From: Butyricicoccus sp.
GTDB taxonomy: Bacteria; Bacillota; Clostridia; Oscillospirales; Butyricicoccaceae
DNA length: 60,993 bases
NCBI GenBank assembly: GCA_020025755.1
Contig: JAHHRO010000005.1
Coordinates: 1 to 60,993 of the forward strand
Reading direction: 5' to 3'
The notes under the pieces are model-generated. The model had not been told where the DNA came from. It saw nothing but the letters and a program-made list of their open reading frames with translations, and ran no database searches. Below, one piece after another: positions 8,521 to 15,830 of this stretch; within the stretch, counting starts at the first letter, position 1; every line of letters begins with the position of its first letter. A program made the position numbers and the translations under genes.

Positions 8521-8853
8521 TTATCCTCCTTGTTTTCGCGTCTGTATTCCCATGAATACACAAACGCCGCAGGTAAAAGTCAAAACACATTCCAGCAAGA
8601 CCGCCCCCATATCCGGCAGTATAAACAAACCGGTCAGCCGCAGGATCTCCAGCACCGCAAAGAGGACAACAGCCAGCGTGCTGAGCTGATGTGCCCAGCC
8701 CATCCATCGGTTTTCCAGATGCTCGCTCGTCCCGTTTGCGATCCCCATATAGCCCAGCAGCCGTGCGATCCAGCAAAATGATCCTGTAAAATGGGCGAGT
8801 ACCAGCAGGACAAAGCCTGCAAGGCATCTGACCCCACCCATATCTTTATCCAT
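8521..8853 (-). CDS. small membrane protein inside the purine operon
   Basis: A 110-residue protein with three hydrophobic stretches (about residues 9-30, 54-75 and 80-103), starting MDKDMGGVRCLAGFVLLVL. I do not recognise a family. AAGGAG lies 11 bases before the start, and the stop is three bases from the purD start, so it is translated as part of the operon. Its strict placement between the AICAR formyltransferase and purD suggests a membrane function tied to purine supply or simply a hitch-hiking gene; the sequence does not decide. Confidence 0.65.
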   Translation of the reverse strand: MDKDMGGVRCLAGFVLLVLAHFTGSFCWIARLLGYMGIANGTSEHLENRWMGWAHQLSTLAVVLFAVLEILRLTGLFILPDMGAVLLECVLTFTCGVCVFMGIQTRKQGG

Positions 8854-8910
8854 GTGTTATATCTCCTTGAAAACAGCAGAGCGGGCTTGCCCGCTCTGCC
8901 ATATCGTTTC

Positions 8911-10080
8911 TTAGTGATGGAACAGACGTGCGCCTGTGAATGCCATCACGATATCATACTTATTTGCTGTCATAATGACATGGTCATCACGAATGGAGCC
9001 GCCCGGCTGTACAATATACTGTACTCCAGACTTGCGTGCGCGCTCTACATTATCGCCGAACGGGAAAAATGCGTCAGAGCCCACCGTGACACCGCTCTGT
9101 GTCGCGATCCACGCCTTCTTTTCCTCCATGGTCAGCACTTCCGGCTTGACCTTGAAGGTATTTTCCCATACACCGTCTGCCAGAATATCCTCATATTCAT
9201 CCGAAATATAGATATCAATGGCATTGTCACGGTCTGGGCGGCGGATATTGTCCACGAACTGCAAGCCCATTACCTTTGGATGCTGACGCAGATACCAGGT
9301 ATCTGCCTTTTGTCCAGCCAGACGGGTACAGTGGATGCGGCTCTGCTGACCGGCACCGACACCGATCGCCTGACCGTTCTTGACATAACAAACCGAGTTG
9401 GACTGGGTGTATTTGAGCGTAATGAGCGCAACGATCATATCACGCTTTGCTTCCTCTGACAACACCTTGTTTTCTGTCACGATGTTTTCCAGCATTGCCG
9501 CATCGATCTTGAGATCATTGTGTCCCTGCTCAAAGGTCACGCCGAAAATATCACGCCGTTCGATCGGCTTGGGTACATAGTTTGGATCGATGCTTACCAC
9601 ATTGTAGCTGCCCTTGCGCTTGCCCTTCAGGATCTCCAGTGCCTCGTCGGTATACCCCGGCGCAATGATGCCGTCGGATACCTCAACAGACAACAGGCGT
9701 GCCACATCGGCATCACACACATCGGACAGCGCGACCCAGTCCCCGTAGGAACACAGGCGATCGGCACCGCGTGCGCGTGCGTAGGCACAAGCGATCGGAG
9801 ACAACTCACCCTCTACGAAATAAATGGCTTTTTCAGTCTCGGAAAGCGGATATCCAAGCGCAGCACCAGCAGGGGATACATGCTTAAAGGAAGCCGCTGC
9901 CGGATAGCCGGTTGCTTCCTTGAGCTCACGCACCAGCTGCCATGCATTGAATGCATCGAGAAAATTGATATATCCCGGGCGGCCATTGCGCACCTCGATG
10001 GGCAGTTCCCCCTCCTCCATAAAGATGCGTGCCGGCTTCTGATTTGGGTTGCACCCGTATTTGAGTTCCAGTTCCTTCAT
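8911..10080 (-). CDS. stand-alone AICAR formyltransferase
   Basis: A 389-residue protein corresponding to the C-terminal AICAR transformylase half of bifunctional PurH; the N-terminal MGS-like IMP cyclohydrolase half is absent. It transfers a formyl group from 10-formyl-THF to AICAR. Visible family segments are MKELELKYGCNPNQKPA, SFKHVSPAGAA, RARGADRLCSYGDW, GAGQQSRIHCTRLAG, SDAFFPF and VQPGGSIRDDHVI. The start at 10080 follows GGGAGG. The missing cyclohydrolase step is supplied by the unrelated gene immediately upstream. Confidence 0.93.
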   Translation of the reverse strand: MKELELKYGCNPNQKPARIFMEEGELPIEVRNGRPGYINFLDAFNAWQLVRELKEATGYPAAASFKHVSPAGAALGYPLSETEKAIYFVEGELSPIACAYARARGADRLCSYGDWVALSDVCDADVARLLSVEVSDGIIAPGYTDEALEILKGKRKGSYNVVSIDPNYVPKPIERRDIFGVTFEQGHNDLKIDAAMLENIVTENKVLSEEAKRDMIVALITLKYTQSNSVCYVKNGQAIGVGAGQQSRIHCTRLAGQKADTWYLRQHPKVMGLQFVDNIRRPDRDNAIDIYISDEYEDILADGVWENTFKVKPEVLTMEEKKAWIATQSGVTVGSDAFFPFGDNVERARKSGVQYIVQPGGSIRDDHVIMTANKYDIVMAFTGARLFHH

Positions 10081-10095
10081 ATTTGTGCCTCCCAA

Positions 10096-10839
10096 TTACT
10101 TTGTGTGTTTGTTCTTGATAACGGTTTGGGTCTCGCCTGTCTTTGCATCCACATAACGCACAAACAGAGAGATCTTGTTCCACGGATTCATGGCATCCCA
10201 CAGATATTCTGCATACTTTTCGATCGGGATATCCTGCACATGAACACACTTGGGCTCACCGCGGAAGAACGGGAGCGGATCGCCGTCACACATATAGGTA
10301 TGGATATAATGTCCGCGCCCCTTAACCGGCTTATCGTATTCAAAGAAGTAACGCTTGCATGCATCCGGATCACTGTGGAAGTGCTTCAGAATGGACAGCG
10401 CATACGAACCATCCGGATTGTGCACCGCCGAGATACGGGAGGTGAAGTTGGGTGCGTCCGGCTCAAAGCGGCGCGTGCGCAGGGCATCGATATAGCTCTT
10501 GCCCTCTGCCATCGCGTCACGGATGGTATCGGTCTGGTCACCATTGGTGATGATGGTGTGTCCCTGATAGGTACGCACTGGATGATAGATGATAAGGGAC
10601 GGATCGGAGCACTTTGCAGGATCGAATGCTTCGGTGCGGATGCCGTCCTCTGTCGGAACAAACACACGATTGCGGCTGTTCTCACTGCGTCCCATAATGA
10701 AGTACACCATGACATAGGTATCTGCACTTGGGGTACAGCCGATCATCAGACCGCGGCCCGGATATGCGTTGGACTGTAATTCGTCGGTAAAACGGAATAC
10801 ATTTGCGTTATCAGAAACAAACATGGTATTTTCAGCCAT
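10096..10839 (-). CDS. IMP cyclohydrolase, PurO-like stand-alone enzyme
   Basis: A 247-residue protein of the IMP_cyclohyd (PurO-type) family, which closes FAICAR to IMP. This fold was first defined in archaea and replaces the N-terminal half of PurH. Visible segments are NAYPGRGLMIG near residue 25, VYFIMGRSENSRNRVF near 45, IIYHPVR, ITNGDQTD near 98 and APNFTSRIS near 130. It sits directly before the stand-alone formyltransferase (15-base gap), so the two together make the last two steps. The start at 10839 has GGAGGC upstream. Confidence 0.9.
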   Translation of the reverse strand: MAENTMFVSDNANVFRFTDELQSNAYPGRGLMIGCTPSADTYVMVYFIMGRSENSRNRVFVPTEDGIRTEAFDPAKCSDPSLIIYHPVRTYQGHTIITNGDQTDTIRDAMAEGKSYIDALRTRRFEPDAPNFTSRISAVHNPDGSYALSILKHFHSDPDACKRYFFEYDKPVKGRGHYIHTYMCDGDPLPFFRGEPKCVHVQDIPIEKYAEYLWDAMNPWNKISLFVRYVDAKTGETQTVIKNKHTK

Positions 10840-10859
10840 AAGAAAATGCCTCCTTGTGT

Positions 10860-11492
10860 TTATACATCGGGTTGAATGAGAACCTTACCGTCCACAACAG
10901 ACAGCCGATCCTGACAGAACAGCGCAACGGCTTGCGGCAGGATGATATGTTCTGCCTGCGCCATAACGCGCTTTTGCAGGCTTTCCGCCGTATCATCCGG
11001 CATGACCTCCACAGCCTTCTGTAAAATGATCGCACCGCCGTCTACGATCTCGGAAACAAAATGTACGGTCGCACCTGTGACCTTGACACCCTTTTGGAGT
11101 GCCGCCTCATGTACACGCAGACCATAGAAGCCTTCTCCGCAGAAGGACGGGATGAGGGACGGATGTACATTGATGATGCGGTTCTCCCACCTGCGGCAGA
11201 AGGAATCGGGAAGCACGGTCATAAACCCAGCCAGAACGATGAGTCCAATGCCCCGCTCGCACAGCATCGCATCCAGTGCCGCACCATAGGCTTCACTATC
11301 CGCAAAGTCGCGGCGGCGCAGGACAGCCGTTTCTATCTCTGCCTGCTGTGCGCGTGTCAGCGCATAGGCATCCGGGTTGGAGGATACTACAAGATCCAGT
11401 ACGCCTTCGGGCAGTCTCCCTTGTGCCGCCGCATCGATGAGTGCCTGTAAATTGGTTCCCCCACCGGAAACCAAAACTGCAATCTTTATCAT
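10860..11492 (-). CDS. purN: phosphoribosylglycinamide formyltransferase
   Basis: A 210-residue, 10-formyl-THF-dependent GAR transformylase (third step). It has the N-terminal IAVLVSGGGTNLQALID loop, VLAGFMTVLP, NVHPSLIPSFCGEGFYG with the catalytic Asn/His region around residues 107-125, and VTGATVHFVSEIVDGG. Length is usual for PurN. It starts 12 bases after the purM stop, with AGGAAG upstream. The assignment is clear. Confidence 0.97.
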   Translation of the reverse strand: MIKIAVLVSGGGTNLQALIDAAAQGRLPEGVLDLVVSSNPDAYALTRAQQAEIETAVLRRRDFADSEAYGAALDAMLCERGIGLIVLAGFMTVLPDSFCRRWENRIINVHPSLIPSFCGEGFYGLRVHEAALQKGVKVTGATVHFVSEIVDGGAIILQKAVEVMPDDTAESLQKRVMAQAEHIILPQAVALFCQDRLSVVDGKVLIQPDV

Positions 11493-11503
11493 TCTTTTCT
11501 TCC

Positions 11504-12544
11504 TCAGCGCAGTGTAACGCCCTTGTCACCTGCACAGCACGCACCGATGATATAACCGGTTTCACCTGCTGCACGAATGGAAGCAAGTGCCTTGTCCGCG
11601 TCTTCCTTTGCGACTGCCATGACCATACCGAGACCCATATTGAAAGTATTGTACATGTCGCGTTCCGGAATATTGCCTGCGTGCTGGATCACCTGGAAGA
11701 TCGGCAGGACGGGAGCTGCTGCCTGCTCAATAGAAGCGCACAGACCCTCCGGCAGCATACGCGGAATATTTTCATAGAAACCACCGCCCGTGATATGGCT
11801 GATACCCTTGACATCCACGCCGTCGGAGAGCAGCTTTTCTACGGTCTTGACATAGATCTTGGTCGGGGTCAGAAGTGCTTCTCCCACGGTCATCCCCAAC
11901 TCGTCGCTGTATCTTCTGACCGACTTTTCATTGATGCCCAAGGTCTTGCGCACCAAGGAGTAACCGTTGGAATGTACGCCCGAGGATGCGATACCGATGA
12001 GCACATCGCCCACCTGCATGCGGCTGCTGTCAATCATCTTCGGCTTATCGACCATGCCCACCGAGAAGCCTGCCACATCATATTCATCCTCCGGATAGAA
12101 GCCGGGCATTTCTGCGGTCTCGCCGCCAATGAGGGCACATCCAGCCTGACGGCAGCCCTCTGCGATACCGATCACGATGTTTGCCACACGCTCGGGTACG
12201 TTCTTTCCGACTGCGATATAATCGAGGAAGAACAGCGGCTTTGCGCCGCAGCAAACAATATCATTGACGCACATTGCAACGCAGTCAATGCCGATGGTAT
12301 CATGCTTATCCATCAAAAATGCCAGCTTCAGCTTGGTTCCTACACCGTCTGTGCCGGAAACCAGCACCGGCTCCTGCATTCCCTTGATATCCGGAGCAAA
12401 CAGACCGCCAAAGCCGCCGAGCGTACCGATCACGCCCTTGGTAAAGGTGCTTTCTACATGCGGCTTCATCAGCTTTACAGCCTCATAACCTGCAACTACG
12501 TCAACACCGGCTGCCTTATAGCTTTCAGAACGACTCTCACTCAT
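11504..12544 (-). CDS. purM: phosphoribosylformylglycinamidine cyclo-ligase
   Basis: A 346-residue AIR synthetase (fifth step), with YKAAGVDVVAGYEAV at the N-terminus, VSGTDGVGTKLKLA, GIDCVAMCVNDIVCCGAKPLFFLDY near residue 88-112, ALIGGETAEMPG and HITGGGFYENIPRMLP. It starts after AAGGGAG. The preceding gap to purF contains two palindromic hairpins. Confidence 0.97.
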   Translation of the reverse strand: MSESRSESYKAAGVDVVAGYEAVKLMKPHVESTFTKGVIGTLGGFGGLFAPDIKGMQEPVLVSGTDGVGTKLKLAFLMDKHDTIGIDCVAMCVNDIVCCGAKPLFFLDYIAVGKNVPERVANIVIGIAEGCRQAGCALIGGETAEMPGFYPEDEYDVAGFSVGMVDKPKMIDSSRMQVGDVLIGIASSGVHSNGYSLVRKTLGINEKSVRRYSDELGMTVGEALLTPTKIYVKTVEKLLSDGVDVKGISHITGGGFYENIPRMLPEGLCASIEQAAAPVLPIFQVIQHAGNIPERDMYNTFNMGLGMVMAVAKEDADKALASIRAAGETGYIIGACCAGDKGVTLR

Positions 12545-12568
12545 AAAATGAATCTCCCTTCAAAATCA

Positions 12569-12605
12569 CCAACGATCGTTGGGCTTATGGGCGGCAATGC
12601 CGCCC
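12569..12605. repeat. two short palindromic hairpins between purF and purM
   Basis: CCAACGATCGTTGG (12569-12582) is a perfect 14-bp palindrome. GGGCGGC/GCCGCCC (12589-12595, 12599-12605) has a three-base loop. No U-run follows on the minus strand, so they may be processing or stability elements rather than a terminator. Confidence 0.6.
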
Positions 12606-12623
12606 TTCCTGATGGCTCCCAGC

Positions 12624-14090
12624 TTATTCAGAGAGCTCCATTTCAAACATATTCTTCTCTACGCTTTCGGGAACCGGCATTGGATATACGCCTGTAAAGC
12701 ACGCATCACAGAAGGTGCAGCTTGCGCCGACTGCGATCTTGTTGGCTGCCTCCACGGAAAGGAAGCCCAGAGAATCCACACCGATGATCTCGCGCATTTC
12801 TTCCACGGTATGGTTGTGTGCCAGCAGCTGATCACTGTCCGGAATATCCGTGCCAAAGAAGCAGGGATAGCGGAACGGCGGCGCAGAAATACGCATGTGT
12901 ACTTCCTTCGCACCTGCATCCCGAATGAGCTTGACCAATCGTCCTACAGTCGTACCGCGCACGATGGAGTCATCGACCATGACAACGCGCTTTCCCTCTA
13001 CCGCACGGCGCAGGGCATTGAGCTTGAGCCGCACGGAACGCTCACGCTTGTCCTGCCCGGGCTGGATAAAGGTGCGGCCGATATAGCGGTTCTTAATGAG
13101 TCCGACACCATACGGAATGCCGGAATATTTTGCGTAACCGATCGCTGCCGGAATGCCTGAATCGGGCACGCCAATGACGACATCCGCCTCGACGGGGTGC
13201 TCCTCGCACAGATAGCGACCAGCCTCCTGACGCGCCTCCTCAACGGAAGCACCATCGATCACGGAGTCCGGACGGGCAAAGTAGATATATTCAAAGACGC
13301 AGGCTGCGGTCTTTTCATGGATACCCGAATCAATCGAGCGTACATTGCCATCCTCCACGACAACGACCTCACCCGGCTTGATATCGCGAACGAACTCTGC
13401 GCCCAGTGCATCGAGTGCGCAGGACTCCGAGGCAAAGATCACTGCACCGTCTTCAGCACGCTTGCCCATGCACAAAGGGCGCATGCCGCGCGGATCACGC
13501 GCCGCAATCAGCTTGCGCGGCGACATGACGACGATGGAATATGCGCCGATGATCTCCTTCATTGCCTCTACGACAGCCGCCTCGATGGACGGCGTAATCA
13601 GACGCTTGCGCACGATGGTATATACCAGTGCTTCGGTATCTGAGGTGGAGCGGAAAATACCGCCGCCCATTTCCATCTTGCGGCGCAGTTCGGAGGCATT
13701 GACCAGATTGCCGTTGTGCGCAACCGCCAGATTGCCCTTGACGTGGGTAATGGCAAGGGGCTGTGCGTTTTCGCGAGACGGCTGACCGGTGGTAGAGTAA
13801 CGCACATGACCGATCGCCATATTGCCCTGCATGCTTTCCAGCGTCTTTTCGTCAAAGACATCATTGACAAGACCCACATCCTTGTGACAACGGATCACGC
13901 CCTTATTGCACACGGCAATGCCGCACGCCTCCTGTCCGCGGTGCTGCAATGCAAACAGCGCAGTGTATGCTTCATGTGCCGGACTGATCGTTGCCCCCTC
14001 CGGCAAGTAAATGCCAAATACACCGCATTCTTCATGGACCGCATCTCCATCGAATGGCGTACGCGGCAGCTTCTTCATCTTATATTTCAT
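12624..14090 (-). CDS. purF: amidophosphoribosyltransferase
   Basis: A 488-residue enzyme of the Bacillus type, catalysing the committed step from PRPP and glutamine to phosphoribosylamine. Cys22 in HEECGVFGIY is the Ntn nucleophile exposed after propeptide removal. VVMVDDSIVRGTT (about residue 360) is the PRPP-binding motif. Cys residues in CVFEYIYFA, RYPCFFGTD and CTFCDACFTG match 4Fe-4S ligands. The start at 14090 follows GAAAGG; an alternative ATG lies at 14078. Oxygen-sensitive Fe-S PurF fits an anaerobe. Confidence 0.96.
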   Translation of the reverse strand: MKYKMKKLPRTPFDGDAVHEECGVFGIYLPEGATISPAHEAYTALFALQHRGQEACGIAVCNKGVIRCHKDVGLVNDVFDEKTLESMQGNMAIGHVRYSTTGQPSRENAQPLAITHVKGNLAVAHNGNLVNASELRRKMEMGGGIFRSTSDTEALVYTIVRKRLITPSIEAAVVEAMKEIIGAYSIVVMSPRKLIAARDPRGMRPLCMGKRAEDGAVIFASESCALDALGAEFVRDIKPGEVVVVEDGNVRSIDSGIHEKTAACVFEYIYFARPDSVIDGASVEEARQEAGRYLCEEHPVEADVVIGVPDSGIPAAIGYAKYSGIPYGVGLIKNRYIGRTFIQPGQDKRERSVRLKLNALRRAVEGKRVVMVDDSIVRGTTVGRLVKLIRDAGAKEVHMRISAPPFRYPCFFGTDIPDSDQLLAHNHTVEEMREIIGVDSLGFLSVEAANKIAVGASCTFCDACFTGVYPMPVPESVEKNMFEMELSE

Positions 14091-14202
14091 GTTGCTTGTA
14101 ACCTTTCAAACAAAGTTTCAGAGTGGAAAGAAAGGGAGCGTTTCAGCAGCAACTGACCGCCAAAACGCGTCCGATTTCTGTTCTGTGTAATTGCTCCGCA
14201 GA

Positions 14203-14913
14203 TTACTTGCCCATCACGCGGCGCATGATCTCCTCGTATGCTTCCTCTACGCCGCCAAGGTCACGACGGAAACGATCCTTGTCCAGCTTTTCGCCTGTTG
14301 TCTTGTCCCACAGGCGGCAGGTATCCGGAGAGATCTCATCTGCCAGAATGATCTTGCCATCCGAGGTCTTTCCAAACTCCAGCTTGAAATCTACCAGTGT
14401 CACATTGAGCTGATCGAAGTATTCCTTCATCACTTCGTTGACCTTGAACGCCATTGTCTTGATCTGATCGATCTCTTCCTGTGTTGCAAGGTTCAGTGCC
14501 AGTGCATGGTAGTCATTGATGAGCGGATCCCCCAGATCATCGTTCTTGTAGGAGAACTCTATGGTCGGATCTGCAAATACAATGCCTTCTTCCACGCCAT
14601 AACGCTTTGCAAAAGAACCGGCAGAAATATTGCGGATGATAACCTCAAGCGGTACGATGGTCACTTTCTTTACAACGGTCTCGCGCTCAGACAGCTGCTC
14701 TACAAAATGAGTTGGAATGCCCTGCTTTTCGAGGAGCTGGAACATGTGGTTGGACATGACATTATTGATCACGCCCTTCCCTGCGATCTGTCCCTTCTTC
14801 TGTCCATTGAATGCAGTTGCATCGTCCTTGTAATCTACAATATAGAGTTCTGCGTCCTCTGTTGCAAATACCTTCTTGGCTTTTCCTTCGTAGAGCTGTT
14901 CTTTCTTCTGCAT
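14203..14913 (-). CDS. purC: phosphoribosylaminoimidazole-succinocarboxamide synthase
   Basis: A 236-residue SAICAR synthetase that ligates aspartate to CAIR. It starts MQKKEQLYEGKAKKVFAT, the family N-terminus, and has VPLEVIIRNISAGSFAKRYG near residue 85, LVDFKLEFGK and ILADEISPDTCRLWD near residue 190. AAAGGAG lies ten bases before 14913; the longer frame to 14964 is not needed. It follows purE with a 60-base gap. Confidence 0.97.
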   Translation of the reverse strand: MQKKEQLYEGKAKKVFATEDAELYIVDYKDDATAFNGQKKGQIAGKGVINNVMSNHMFQLLEKQGIPTHFVEQLSERETVVKKVTIVPLEVIIRNISAGSFAKRYGVEEGIVFADPTIEFSYKNDDLGDPLINDYHALALNLATQEEIDQIKTMAFKVNEVMKEYFDQLNVTLVDFKLEFGKTSDGKIILADEISPDTCRLWDKTTGEKLDKDRFRRDLGGVEEAYEEIMRRVMGK

Positions 14914-14973
14914 GGTCGTTTTCTCCTTTGTTACGATATGATTGAACGTGTATAAATGATTCAAACGGAACGC

Positions 14974-15474
14974 TTATTCCTTCGCCGCAAACTGCGTGCG
15001 GATTTTTTCATCCTTTGCGGAAACTTCCTCTGCCATGTCTGCCTTGAACTTTGTCAGGCGGTCTGCCAGAACGCTGTCCTCCACTGCGAGCATCTGTACT
15101 GCAAGGATCGCCGCATTGTCTGCGCCATCCACTGCGACACAAGCCACCGGAATGCCCTTGGGCATCTGTACCATAGACAGCAGGCTGTCAAGTCCTCCCA
15201 TCATAGAGGTCTTGATCGGCACACCAATGACCGGCAGAGTGGTGTATGCTGCGATCACGCCGCCAAGATGCGCCGCCTTGCCTGCCGCTGCAATGATCAC
15301 ACCAAAGCCTTCCGCACGCGCATTCTTTGCAAGTGCTTCCGCTGCGAGCGGGGTGCGATGTGCAGATACAACGCGCACCTCATACGGAACCCCGAATGTG
15401 TCGAGCCGCTTGACTGCTGCCTCCATAACGGACAGATCGCTGTCTGAACCCATTACAATACAAACCTTTTTCAT
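14974..15474 (-). CDS. purE: N5-carboxyaminoimidazole ribonucleotide mutase
   Basis: A 166-residue PurE. It has VCIVMGSDSDLSVMEAA at the N-terminus, VVSAHRTPL near residue 38, VIIAAAGKAAHLGGVIAAYT and PVIGVPI, which form the mononucleotide site. It is the first structural gene of the operon and its GGAGG lies 10 bases upstream of 15474, immediately after the leader attenuator. No purK is seen in the window, so class (CAIR mutase or AIR carboxylase) is not settled. Confidence 0.96.
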   Translation of the reverse strand: MKKVCIVMGSDSDLSVMEAAVKRLDTFGVPYEVRVVSAHRTPLAAEALAKNARAEGFGVIIAAAGKAAHLGGVIAAYTTLPVIGVPIKTSMMGGLDSLLSMVQMPKGIPVACVAVDGADNAAILAVQMLAVEDSVLADRLTKFKADMAEEVSAKDEKIRTQFAAKE

Positions 15475-15519
15475 GTATTTCCTCCAAGTTCCAAGAAAAA
15501 TCTTTTGGCATCAAAAATA

Positions 15520-15554
15520 AAATGCAGACGCGGTTTTTCTCCACATCTGCATTT
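15520..15554 (-). terminator. attenuator terminator in the purE leader
   Basis: On the minus strand AAATGCAGA (15554-15546) pairs with TCTGCATTT (15528-15520), followed by TTATTTTTG. It lies 45 bases before purE and about 180 bases after the promoter, as expected for a leader attenuator. Confidence 0.75.
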
Positions 15555-15572
15555 ATCTTCAAAAATATGCAA
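15547..15572 (-). promoter_or_regulatory. candidate antiterminator hairpin in the purE leader
   Basis: Minus-strand TTGCAT (15572-15567) can pair with ATGCAG (15552-15547), which is the 5' arm of the terminator. The two folds are mutually exclusive. The stop codon of the leader ORF lies in the loop. Confidence 0.5.
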
Positions 15573-15681
15573 CTTCACCATAAACGTTCGCAAAACGACC
15601 CAAAAATACCGTACTTTCAGGCATAAAGGTGCGATCCCAGAAACAATCCAGCTTGTTCATGCAGTTTTGTTTCATCTTCAT
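15559..15681 (-). CDS. possible 40-residue leader peptide of the purine operon
   Basis: An ATG-TGA frame of 40 codons (MKMKQNCMNKLD to GEVAYF) on the leader RNA. AAAGGG lies four bases before the first ATG and ten before the second in-frame ATG at 15675. The stop falls inside the loop of the candidate antiterminator, next to the terminator's 5' arm, so ribosome position could affect attenuation. I recognise no family. It could instead be a chance frame across a structured RNA sensor; coding is not proven. Confidence 0.4.
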   Translation of the reverse strand: MKMKQNCMNKLDCFWDRTFMPESTVFLGRFANVYGEVAYF

Positions 15682-15734
15682 CACGCCCTTTCTTGCAACG
15701 ATACAGGTGATACAGAACAACTCTGTCTGCCTCT

Positions 15735-15763
15735 ATTTTACACACCCTTTTCACGCTTTTCAA
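15735..15763 (-). promoter_or_regulatory. sigma-A promoter of the purine operon
   Basis: Minus-strand TTGAAA (15758-15763), 17-bp spacer, TAAAAT (15735-15740). It predicts a leader RNA of about 250 nt before purE. Confidence 0.7.
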
Positions 15764-15830
15764 GAGAACTTTTGAAAAATCGTATAAATACACAAAAAGC
15801 AAAACTTTTGTCTTGCTGCCTTGGTACTTA

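Noticed and set aside
15475..15734. ZTP (pfl)-like riboswitch in the purE leader
   Set aside because: GGGTCGTTTTGCGAACG vaguely recalls the pfl 5' part, but the conserved 3' CCGCCTGGGC is absent. Kept only as something to test by covariance search.
15617..15802. 61-codon frame across the purine promoter and leader
   Set aside because: It begins upstream of the predicted transcription start, has no ribosome-binding site and overlaps the better supported leader ORF in another frame.
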